Below are positions 1-5,522 of a stretch of DNA of 5,522 nt, in pieces. Position 1 is the first letter of the stretch. Each line of letters opens with the position of its first letter. Source of the DNA: Bacteroidales bacterium (GTDB lineage: Bacteria; Bacteroidota; Bacteroidia; Bacteroidales; Muribaculaceae); contig WFMC01000070.1 in assembly GCA_009177205.1 (NCBI GenBank), positions 74,828-80,349 on the forward strand. Reading direction: 5' to 3'. The notes beneath the pieces are model-generated. The model was not told the DNA's origin. It was given only the letters and a program-made list of their open reading frames with translations, and made no database searches. A program made the position numbers and the translations under genes.

Positions 1-1
1 A

Positions 2-1606
2 GGAGTAATTGACACGCTGAAAACACGCGGTTATCCTGTCGACGGCATTGTGCTCGACCTCTATTGGTATGGCGTGGAGACCGATATGGGGCGCCTTGAA
101 TGGAATAAAGAGCAATGGCCCGACCACAAAAAGATGATTTCCGACTTGAAAGAGAAGGGGGTGAATATGGTGCTTATCTCCCAACCTTATCTCAACAAGA
201 AAGGGGCGATCGACAATTATAATATTCTCGGCGAGAAGGGAATGTTGGTGAAAGATAAGGATGGTAATGTGCATGACGTGACCACATGGGTGGGGGACGC
301 CGGAATGTTTGACGTTTCCAATCCTCAGACTCGCGACTGGTATTGGAACAGATATAAGGAACTGACCGCCGACGGAATTGCTGGATGGTGGGGCGACCTC
401 GGCGAGCCGGAAGTGCATCCCCTCACCATAATGCACGATAACGGTCAGACCGCTTCTCAATATCACAACGTCTACGGCAACGAATGGAGCCGCATAATTT
501 TCGAGGGTCTGCAGAAGGATTATCCTGATATGCGCACGATGCTAATGATGTGCGGAGGCACTGCCGGGCTTCAACGTTATGCCGTATTCCCCTGGACAAC
601 AGACGTGTCTCGCTCCTGGGGTGGCTTCGGTCCGCAAGTTAATCTGATGCTCTCTTCGGGTCTCTCGGGATTAGGATATATGAGTTCGGATATAGGCGGA
701 TTCGCTGTAGATAATGATAATCCCACCGATCCGGAACTCTACGTAAGATGGTTGCAGATGGGAACCTTCACTCCCATGCTTCGCACACACGCGCAACTTA
801 AACCGGAACCATATCATTATCCGGCGCAAGAAAAAATCAGCAAAGATTATATAAAAATGCGCTATCAATGGCTCCCCTATAATTACACATTGGCTTGGGA
901 AAACGCTTCGAAAGGTTGGCCGCTGGCTCGTCCGCTTAATTTCCACGGAGATAATGAAGGAGATAAATACGCAAATTGTGAAGATGAATATATGTGGGGC
1001 GATGAAGTGTTGGTGGCTCCCGTATTGACTAAAGGTGCCCGCAGCCGGGAAGTGCTCTTCCCGAAAGGGGAATGGATTTCATGGTGGAACACTAACAACA
1101 AATATAGCGGCGGAAAGACTTATAAAATTGCTGCTCCCCTCAATGAAATCCCTCTATTTGTCAAAGCCGGCTCGTTTATCCCCTTATACATGCGCGAAGT
1201 GGAGAATGTTGAAGACTACAATCCGCAGTTCCTGACAGTCCGTTACTTCCCGGCTGCTCAGAAAACTTCCTACACTCTCTTTGATGATGATAGAAAATCT
1301 CCGACTTCACTCGCCGATAAAGAGTATGTTCTGATAAACTTTGAAGGTGAAAAGAAAGGGAAGCAGATAGAAATTTCCATGTCGGCTGAAGGTGGGTATA
1401 AGGATATGCCCGAAATCCGCAATATGGAATTGGAAATTGTAGGAATTCCCGCTCCCGCCAAAGTTTCCTGGGACGCTAACGTTATGGAAAAAGCCGCAAG
1501 CCGGAAAATGATTCGGCAATATGGATATACCTATGACGCAAAGACCCGCACCGCCACCCTGGTGTTCCCCTACAACTACGGCAAAACCGTGTTGACCATA
1601 GAATAA
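2..1606 (+). CDS. GH31 family alpha-glucosidase / oligosaccharide 4-alpha-glucosyltransferase-like enzyme (5' partial)
   Basis: The reading frame is open from the left edge; a GTG at position 50 lies inside the catalytic barrel and is not the start. The visible 534 residues begin in the (beta/alpha)8 barrel. Seen: the substrate-pocket segment VLDLYWYG; the nucleophile region GWWGDLGEPE, with the likely nucleophile Asp at 395-397; and PWTTDVSRSWGGF, with the likely acid/base Asp at 602-604, followed by SDIGGF. The barrel is followed by a beta-sandwich (LFPKGEW, IPLFVKAGSFIPL) and a distal DUF5110-like domain (SYTLFDDD) up to the TAA stop. Known family: GH31 enzymes hydrolyse or transfer alpha-glycosyl groups with retention. 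The GDLGEPE..HP and DVSRSWGG pattern matches, from memory, the Cellvibrio japonicus Agd31B type, which transfers alpha-1,4-glucosyl units. Inference: it acts on maltooligosaccharides, probably in the periplasm, though any signal peptide lies outside the window. About 250-300 N-terminal residues are probably missing. The GH31 call is very secure; transferase versus hydrolase is not. Confidence 0.95.
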   Translation, partial: GVIDTLKTRGYPVDGIVLDLYWYGVETDMGRLEWNKEQWPDHKKMISDLKEKGVNMVLISQPYLNKKGAIDNYNILGEKGMLVKDKDGNVHDVTTWVGDAGMFDVSNPQTRDWYWNRYKELTADGIAGWWGDLGEPEVHPLTIMHDNGQTASQYHNVYGNEWSRIIFEGLQKDYPDMRTMLMMCGGTAGLQRYAVFPWTTDVSRSWGGFGPQVNLMLSSGLSGLGYMSSDIGGFAVDNDNPTDPELYVRWLQMGTFTPMLRTHAQLKPEPYHYPAQEKISKDYIKMRYQWLPYNYTLAWENASKGWPLARPLNFHGDNEGDKYANCEDEYMWGDEVLVAPVLTKGARSREVLFPKGEWISWWNTNNKYSGGKTYKIAAPLNEIPLFVKAGSFIPLYMREVENVEDYNPQFLTVRYFPAAQKTSYTLFDDDRKSPTSLADKEYVLINFEGEKKGKQIEISMSAEGGYKDMPEIRNMELEIVGIPAPAKVSWDANVMEKAASRKMIRQYGYTYDAKTRTATLVFPYNYGKTVLTIE

Positions 1607-1654
1607 CATTTTATCTTTAAATCTCCATAACACCCAATATCTTCAGATTTGCTG

Positions 1655-2683
1655 ATGAAATTTGATTTGCGAAAGATATTATCAATTTCGGTCAAGGTGC
1701 TTCTTCCTCTCGCATTGACGATATTGCTCCTTGTCTATCTTTTCCGGAAGGTCAATTTCGGAGAGATGATGGAGATAATATCCCATGGAGTCGACTATTG
1801 GTGGATTCTTTGTGCCATGATATTGAGTATCTTTTCGCATATCATAAGGGCAGCGCGCTGGCGCTTGCAACTGAACGCGATGGACATAAAGCCTCCCTTT
1901 ATGGCTCTTTGTTGCTCAGTATTCGGTTGCTACGCCTTGAACCTTATCTTCCCGAGACTCGGCGAAATATGGCGTTGCACCTACATTGCCAAACGTCAGA
2001 AAGCATCCTTTTCCAAAGTATTCGGCAGCATGGTGGCAGACCGCCTCGCCGACACACTTATGGTAGGTGCTTTGCTCCTTTTGACTTTCTTGCTTGCCGC
2101 AAAGGCTTTGCAGGCATTTCTGATTAAATATCCCGTGGGTAGAGATTTAATTGAACTTTTCTCATCGGTTTGGTTTTGGATTGCCGGAGCCGGGGTGATA
2201 TTGATAATGGTTTTGATTTACCGGATTTGGAGAAACACAAGATTCATAATCAAAGTCCGCGACACAATCCTTCACCTTTGGGAAGGGTTTGCCGCAGTAG
2301 GCAAAATGAAAGGGAAATGGAAATTTATTTTTTTCACCATTCTCCTTTGGATCTGCTATTTCATTCAATTGTATGTAGCCTTCTTTGCTTTCTCCTTTAC
2401 CCGCCGACTGTGTGAAGAACCCGGTTTGGCTTTCGGGCTCCTCCCTTGTCTGGTGGCTTTCGTATTCAGTTCGATAGGGATGGCTGTGCCAAGCAACGGA
2501 GGACTTGGACCATGGAATATCGCTATAATGTTCGGATTGGCAATATACGGTGTGTCTGATGCCGAGGGCACCGCTTTCTCAATGCTTCAGTGGACAGGAC
2601 AAACCGTGATGCTGGTAATTTTGGGAATTTACACAATGGGATATATCATTTTTTCAAAGTCGCAATCGAAAAATTATGTATAA
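1655..2683 (+). CDS. Lysylphosphatidylglycerol synthase transmembrane (flippase-like) family membrane protein
   Basis: This 342-residue integral membrane protein has about eight or nine hydrophobic segments, roughly at residues 8-30, 48-66, 84-104, 132-152, 170-190, 221-245, 258-280, 284-300 and 308-333. Family marks seen: IIRAARWRLQL (63-73), NLIFPRLGEIWR (96-107), a VADRLADTL motif near 127-135, and PSNGGLGPWN (279-288), which corresponds to the usual PxxGGxG signature. This is the LPG_synthase_TM family (PF03706), related to the flippase half of MprF. The cytoplasmic lysyltransferase domain of MprF is absent and the length fits the stand-alone form, so lysyl-lipid synthesis is not supported. 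Inference: it moves a lipid or glycolipid across the inner membrane; the substrate is unknown. I chose ATG 1655 over an in-frame TTG at 1649, since ATG is the usual start and gives a basic, positive-inside N-terminus (MKFDLRK). No Shine-Dalgarno is visible. The next gene starts inside its last codons, which suggests translational coupling. Confidence 0.9.
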   Translation: MKFDLRKILSISVKVLLPLALTILLLVYLFRKVNFGEMMEIISHGVDYWWILCAMILSIFSHIIRAARWRLQLNAMDIKPPFMALCCSVFGCYALNLIFPRLGEIWRCTYIAKRQKASFSKVFGSMVADRLADTLMVGALLLLTFLLAAKALQAFLIKYPVGRDLIELFSSVWFWIAGAGVILIMVLIYRIWRNTRFIIKVRDTILHLWEGFAAVGKMKGKWKFIFFTILLWICYFIQLYVAFFAFSFTRRLCEEPGLAFGLLPCLVAFVFSSIGMAVPSNGGLGPWNIAIMFGLAIYGVSDAEGTAFSMLQWTGQTVMLVILGIYTMGYIIFSKSQSKNYV

Positions 2684-3302
2684 TTCAAACGAAAAGGAAG
2701 ATTATTTTAACGCACCAATCCAACCGGAGGCTCCGAAAGGACCTAAAGAGCCGGCTTTGAAACCGGATGACCCCCGCTATTATGACAACGAGGATGAATG
2801 GGAACACATCCGCCCGGCTTCCCGCAATTGGAAAATGTGGACGATGATGATAGGTTGCGGCGTATTCCTGGGCTTCTTCATCGGACTATATATCTATTAT
2901 TTCACTCTTTATTCAGAGAAGTCAGTGCAATATGGATATATTGAGAGAATTGAGAAACGCGGAAATATTTTCAAAACGTTTGAAGGTGTCTTCCTGCCGT
3001 ATAAATCTTTGGCAGACACAATCGAACCTTATCAGGGAGACTTGATTTTCTCGACTTCCGACGACCATTTGGCTGCCGAACTGAGAAAATTATATCAAGG
3101 GAATCTGCCGGCAAGAATCGAGTATAAGACATTTCGGGCTCCAATGCCGTGGCGCGGAGAAAGCAAAATCGTAATTACGGCTGTCGACACTGCCGATGTC
3201 AGCAAGATTTATCCACCTGTAAGCAATCATCCCCTCATACCCTCCCCTCACATACCGGCACAATCCTCCCAACCCGGAAATGCCGCTGTACTGAACAATT
3301 AA
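2676..3302 (+). CDS. Uncharacterised single-pass membrane protein, coupled to the flippase-like gene
   Basis: I cannot assign a function to this 208-residue protein. The N-terminal 50 residues are hydrophilic, rich in Pro, Asp and Glu (EAPKGPKEPALKPDDP), and likely cytoplasmic. One strong hydrophobic segment lies at about 53-77 (WTMMIGCGVFLGFFIGLYIY). It is followed by a small, probably periplasmic domain (about 80-170) and a Pro/Ser-rich tail (180-208). The domain carries YSEKSVQYGYIERIEKRG, NIFKTFEG, DLIFSTSDD and MPWRGESK. From memory this pattern resembles short Bacteroidales membrane proteins (YSEG.R.G.L...SKKG..FKTYEG ... PWQGD) that databases often misname '6-phosphogluconate dehydrogenase'; no dehydrogenase motif is visible here. 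ATG 2676 overlaps the preceding stop by 8 bp in another frame, which implies co-translation and perhaps joint function. The frame, hydrophobic pattern and context make it a real gene. Confidence 0.85.
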   Translation: MYNSNEKEDYFNAPIQPEAPKGPKEPALKPDDPRYYDNEDEWEHIRPASRNWKMWTMMIGCGVFLGFFIGLYIYYFTLYSEKSVQYGYIERIEKRGNIFKTFEGVFLPYKSLADTIEPYQGDLIFSTSDDHLAAELRKLYQGNLPARIEYKTFRAPMPWRGESKIVITAVDTADVSKIYPPVSNHPLIPSPHIPAQSSQPGNAAVLNN

Positions 3303-3354
3303 TTCTTAATTTGGCTGTCGCGGCAGTTTGCTCACCGACTTTTCCTGATTCCTG

Positions 3355-4221
3355 ATGAATTATATTTTTCGCTCCGTAGGCTTATTATTCTTTCTGCTCC
3401 TGACTCTTTCAGCAAGTAGCCGCGATTTGCGCAATGGTAAATATGCCGAAAAATATGGTTGGACGGAAGGGGATTCAACAATTACAGTGCCCGCTTCGGT
3501 GAGACGTATCCCCCCATTTGCCTTTGCCGGAATCGAAGGACTGAAGCACATCATGTTTGAATCAGGCTCCGAGTGTAAGGTTATTGCCGCATACGCTTTC
3601 GCGGAATGTTTAGACCTGGAAGATGTCGAACTCCCCGAAGGTTTGACAACTTTTGAAGACGGTGTTTTCAGGGAGTGCCGAAACCTGAAATATCTGAAAA
3701 TTCCTCAAAGCGTATGGTTTATTCCCAATGAATTGTTTTTGAGATGCGTCAGTCTTGAAAAAGTGGATATTCCCGAGAGATTGCTTGAAATTCGCTCCTC
3801 TGCCTTCGCAGGATGCAGGAAACTTCAGGAATTCAATTTTCCCCCTCGCCTTAAGGAGATAGGCAACAATGCTTTTTCAGGTTGCAAATCTTTGGAAGAA
3901 ATATCCTTACCGCCAACCGTAACCTCCCTTGAATCGTATGCCTTTTCAGATTGCTCAAATCTAAGAAAAGCCACTCTCTCTTCAGCCTACAATATGATTG
4001 GAGAATTGATTTTCAGCGGCTGCGACAATCTGTCAATCCTAATCGTACCCGCAACGAAGCCACCGAGATTCGAATGTGAAAGTTTCATTTTTGAGCCCGA
4101 TAATGAGGAGGCATATAGACGATGCACGCTTTACGTGCCTGACAATTCAATTGATTATTATGAATTCCATCACGGATGGAATCTCTTTCAAAATATAAAA
4201 CCCCTCTCCACACTCGAGTAA
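3355..4221 (+). CDS. Secreted BspA-like leucine-rich repeat (LRR_5) protein
   Basis: This 288-residue protein starts with a signal peptide: NYIFR, a hydrophobic core at about 8-18, then SASS, with cleavage likely near residues 20-22. No Cys follows the core, so it is not a lipoprotein. Residues 56-241 form about eight LRR_5 (PF13306) repeats. The first is 25 residues, the next six exactly 23, and the last is degenerate. The unit reads roughly AFxxCxxLxxxxxPxxxxxIxxx, with Cys at the fifth position in repeats 2-8 (85, 108, 131, 154, 177, 200, 223). A C-terminal cap (LYVPDNSIDYYE, then GWNLFQNIKPL) is typical of these proteins. Related proteins, such as BspA of Tannerella forsythia, bind host proteins or other bacteria; binding here is inference. 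There is no sorting domain, transmembrane anchor or catalytic domain, so it is probably periplasmic or released. It follows the preceding gene by 52 bp without a clear promoter and overlaps the convergent glycosyltransferase gene at its 3' end. Confidence 0.93.
   Translation: MNYIFRSVGLLFFLLLTLSASSRDLRNGKYAEKYGWTEGDSTITVPASVRRIPPFAFAGIEGLKHIMFESGSECKVIAAYAFAECLDLEDVELPEGLTTFEDGVFRECRNLKYLKIPQSVWFIPNELFLRCVSLEKVDIPERLLEIRSSAFAGCRKLQEFNFPPRLKEIGNNAFSGCKSLEEISLPPTVTSLESYAFSDCSNLRKATLSSAYNMIGELIFSGCDNLSILIVPATKPPRFECESFIFEPDNEEAYRRCTLYVPDNSIDYYEFHHGWNLFQNIKPLSTLE
3520..4008 (+). repeat. Tandem protein-level repeat, 23-residue LRR_5 units (about 69 bp)
   Basis: Seven consecutive leucine-rich units are encoded here. 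The first is 25 codons (starting AFAGIEGL), and six follow at exactly 23 codons: AFAECLDL, VFRECRNL, LFLRCVSL, AFAGCRKL, AFSGCKSL and AFSDCSNL. A degenerate eighth (IFSGCDNL) follows from 4009. The units are conserved in the protein but have clearly diverged in DNA, so this is an old internal duplication and not a slippage-prone satellite. Confidence 0.85.
4188..4221. other. 34 bp tail-to-tail overlap of two convergent genes
   Basis: The LRR gene stops with TAA at 4219-4221 on the + strand. The glycosyltransferase gene stops with TGA, read from 4190 to 4188, on the - strand. The shared stretch encodes the LRR C-terminal cap residues NIKPLSTLE on one strand and VERGFIF on the other. No intrinsic terminator hairpin with a T-tract is visible here for either direction. 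Confidence 0.85.
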
Positions 4222-5261
4222 AATTCCGTTTGTCCGGGCAGTATCCGAGCATGTTTAAGCGCACTGACAGATAATCTGTTGCGCAACTCCCTGTCATTTA
4301 CGATCATACTTATTGCCTTGGCAAATTCCGTTACATTCCCGTCTTCTACGAGGATTCCATCAACCTTATCCTTAACTGAATATGGCATGGCTGAATTATT
4401 GAAACATATCACAGGGAGTCCATATCCGTGCGCTTCATTCAGCGCCATCCCAAACCCTTCCAACAACGACGGGAACACGAAGACATAACTCTTACGCTTA
4501 ATCTCTTCTTGCTCAGAATGATTCAAAAATCCATGGAATTTCACATCCAATCCCGCTGCTTCAATTTTCTGACAAAGAGTTTCATAATATTCCCTGTCAA
4601 TTATTTTACCTATTATATCAAGAGAAAGATTAGTATTTCCGGCAGTCGAAGAGACACCATCAGCCTCTGTTTTTATCAATATCAAGGCATCTATCAATAG
4701 ATGAAGCCCTTTTCTCGGCTCGATATTTCCGATGAAAAGCAACTTCCCTTTCTGCGGATTCAGAAATTCTTCCGCCACCGGGGCTTCGAATGGCACGGGA
4801 CAAATGATTGACTCTTTTTTAAATTTTGCTTTTATGATGTCTGCTAAATATTGACTGGGAGTTAAGATTCTGTTGCCGAAATGCAGAAACATATTTTCTG
4901 CCGGACGATAAAGGATTTTCCTCCATCCCTCAACTTCGTCAGCCATAAAGAGATGATGAATTATCATGGTCTCTTTTTTCTTTAACCGAAGAAGGAGCAA
5001 TAAAGGGAGAAAGTAAAGAAATTTGGAACTGTTGAAGACTATCAGGTCATAATTTTTCAACTTGCTCCTTAATGATAAATTTTTAAGTGGAGAAAAAATT
5101 TTCTTCACAAACGAATCAGGCTGAACAGGCGCGATGATATCAACCTCAACTCCCGGCACGCTCCTTAAGGTATTGATAAGATTGCGTTCATAAAAATGAG
5201 CACCCGTCACAGGGGTGGCAGGCAAGGTTTGATATACAAAAGCGACGCGCAAACTTTTCAT
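4188..5261 (-). CDS. GT4 family (GT-B fold) glycosyltransferase
   Basis: This 357-residue cytoplasmic enzyme should transfer a sugar from a nucleotide donor, with retention, onto a polysaccharide, O-antigen-like or glycolipid acceptor; donor and acceptor cannot be read from sequence. The N-terminal Rossmann half has KSLRVAFVYQTLP (2-14) and a Gly-containing acceptor loop, PVTGAHFYERNL (17-28). The C-terminal donor half has LLFIGNIEPRKGLHLLIDAL (174-193), LDIIGK (214-219), VKFHGFL (240-246), and the EX7E motif FPSLLEGFGMALNE with Glu268 and Glu276, followed by the conserved HGYGLPVI. Length is normal for GT4 and both halves are present. A low-complexity loop (about 199-212, SSTAGNT) sits between strands. 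The start ATG, read from 5261 down, opens directly into the canonical first strand. There is no Shine-Dalgarno; the leader is A/T-rich, as usual in Bacteroidota. It converges on the LRR gene with 34 bp shared. It stands alone in the visible window, without other capsule or LPS genes. Confidence 0.93.
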   Translation of the reverse strand: MKSLRVAFVYQTLPATPVTGAHFYERNLINTLRSVPGVEVDIIAPVQPDSFVKKIFSPLKNLSLRSKLKNYDLIVFNSSKFLYFLPLLLLLRLKKKETMIIHHLFMADEVEGWRKILYRPAENMFLHFGNRILTPSQYLADIIKAKFKKESIICPVPFEAPVAEEFLNPQKGKLLFIGNIEPRKGLHLLIDALILIKTEADGVSSTAGNTNLSLDIIGKIIDREYYETLCQKIEAAGLDVKFHGFLNHSEQEEIKRKSYVFVFPSLLEGFGMALNEAHGYGLPVICFNNSAMPYSVKDKVDGILVEDGNVTEFAKAISMIVNDRELRNRLSVSALKHARILPGQTEFYSSVERGFIF

Positions 5262-5297
5262 AGCCGAAATTTACAAAAAAAAATGCACATATCGGCT
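5262..5297 (-). promoter_or_regulatory. Possible hairpin in the leader of the glycosyltransferase mRNA
   Basis: A 6 bp inverted repeat (AGCCGA at 5262-5267, TCGGCT at 5292-5297) encloses a 24-base A/T-rich loop containing a run of nine A on the + strand (5275-5283). On the - strand mRNA its 3' arm touches the ATG at 5261 directly. A stem this short with a loop this long is weak and could be chance; any effect on initiation is inference. Confidence 0.25.
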
Positions 5298-5334
5298 TAA
5301 TCATCCGAAAACAATAAGAAAAAAGAGGATAAAT

Positions 5335-5365
5335 TTTGCTTTTAAAACTATTTATAATAATTTTG
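5335..5365 (+). promoter_or_regulatory. Predicted Bacteroidota housekeeping promoter (TTTG / TAnnTTTG)
   Basis: TTTG at 5335-5338 is followed by 19 bp and then TAATTTTG at 5358-5365. This is an exact match to the Bacteroidota consensus: a -33 TTTG and a -7 TAnnTTTG about 19-20 bp apart. Transcription would start about 7 bases past the -7 box, near 5372, heading right out of the window. It points away from the glycosyltransferase gene, so it serves the next gene. The surrounding region is A+T-rich, which raises the chance of coincidence a little, but element sequence, spacing and orientation all agree. Confidence 0.65.
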
Positions 5366-5509
5366 CATAAATAGCGATAAACCCTGATAAAAACATCTGC
5401 GACATCAAATCGTGATTTTTTCATTCAGGTGCATCGGATTTCCCGGAATTAAGACACGAACTAATACCGAAACTAAACAATAACAAATACTTAAAACATC
5501 AGAACTGCT

Positions 5510-5522
5510 ATGTGGTTATCAA
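5510..5522 (+). CDS. Possible start of the next gene (3' partial, only MWLS visible)
   Basis: ATG at 5510 starts a frame reading Met-Trp-Leu-Ser before the window ends. It is the first ATG in its frame after a stop at 5492-5494 and lies downstream of the predicted promoter, behind an A-rich stretch typical of Bacteroidota start regions. Four residues say nothing about function, and the true start could lie farther right. Confidence 0.3.

Larger units (their letters stand above)
5262..5509. other. A+T-rich intergenic region between divergent genes
   Basis: This stretch separates the - strand glycosyltransferase from whatever follows on the right. It holds the right-facing promoter described separately and, if that is used, an untranslated leader of about 138 nt (about 5372-5509). 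No convincing promoter matching TAnnTTTG was found on the - strand for the glycosyltransferase. No tRNA, riboswitch or strong terminator is visible; the only hairpin followed by T's (about 5403-5420) has a four-base stem. Confidence 0.6.

Noticed and set aside
50..52. GTG at 50 as the start of the GH31 gene
   Set aside because: The frame is open upstream to the window edge and encodes typical barrel sequence (RGYPVDGIVLDLYW), so the gene clearly begins outside the window.
1592..1619. TTG, 17 bp, TATCTTTA ahead of the flippase-like gene as a possible promoter
   Set aside because: The -7 element ends in A instead of G, the upstream element is only TTG inside the GH31 coding end, and the spacing is short. 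It could be a weak internal promoter, but the match is no better than chance in A/T-rich DNA.
1649..1654. TTG at 1649 as the start of the flippase-like gene
   Set aside because: An ATG six bases downstream gives a normal positively charged N-terminus, and neither start has a Shine-Dalgarno to favour the TTG.
671..2571. Several open frames of 60-110 codons on both strands inside the GH31 and membrane-protein genes
   Set aside because: They lie fully within well-supported genes, show no motifs, and have compositions expected of out-of-frame readings.
3303..3354. Spacer before the LRR gene, with a near-palindrome CTGTCGCGGCAG and TTAATTTGG
   Set aside because: The palindrome is imperfect with no room for a loop and no T-tract, so it is not a terminator. 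TTAATTTGG is one base short of TAnnTTTG, and no paired upstream TTTG sits at the right spacing.
5403..5420. ATCA...TGAT followed by six T's as a possible intrinsic terminator
   Set aside because: The stem is only about four A/T-rich pairs and lies inside the predicted leader; too weak to call.
5188..5424. Open frame of 78 codons on the - strand overlapping the start of the glycosyltransferase
   Set aside because: It overlaps the conserved N-terminus of the glycosyltransferase in another frame, has a low-complexity Lys/Phe/Cys composition and shows no recognisable motif; it also runs through A+T-rich intergenic DNA.

Overview
The window looks like chromosomal DNA from the phylum Bacteroidota, most likely a gut-type member of the Bacteroidales. 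The signs are a secreted BspA-type leucine-rich repeat protein, a GH31 enzyme of a kind common in these bacteria, gene starts without Shine-Dalgarno sequences, and a textbook Bacteroidota promoter (TTTG, 19 bp, TAATTTTG) near the right edge. I cannot name a genus from sequence alone.

Layout. Bases 1-4221 hold four genes on the + strand: (1) the 3' three-quarters or so of a GH31 glycoside hydrolase/transglucosylase, cut by the left edge; (2) a polytopic membrane protein of the lysylphosphatidylglycerol synthase transmembrane ('flippase-like') family; (3) a 208-residue single-pass membrane protein of unknown function whose start overlaps gene 2 by 8 bp; (4) a secreted LRR_5/BspA-like protein with about eight 23-residue repeats. 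Spacings are 48 bp, an 8 bp overlap and 52 bp, with no clear internal promoter or terminator, so the four may be co-transcribed. Genes 2 and 3 are the pair most likely to be translationally coupled.

Bases 4188-5261 hold one gene on the - strand, a GT4 (GT-B fold) glycosyltransferase. It converges on the LRR gene, and the two 3' ends overlap by 34 bp. Bases 5262-5522 are an A+T-rich intergenic region. It carries a strong predicted promoter pointing right, a leader of roughly 138 nt and a possible start codon at 5510 for a gene lying beyond the window.

How the genes might work together: the GH31 enzyme would act on alpha-glucans or oligosaccharides outside the cytoplasm. The flippase-like protein and its coupled partner sit in the inner membrane. 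The LRR protein is exported, and the GT4 builds a glycoconjugate in the cytoplasm. An envelope theme is visible, but no defined pathway links the genes. I see no mobile element, CRISPR array, tRNA, rRNA or clearly novel multi-gene system. The most open question is the uncharacterised membrane protein coupled to the flippase-like gene.
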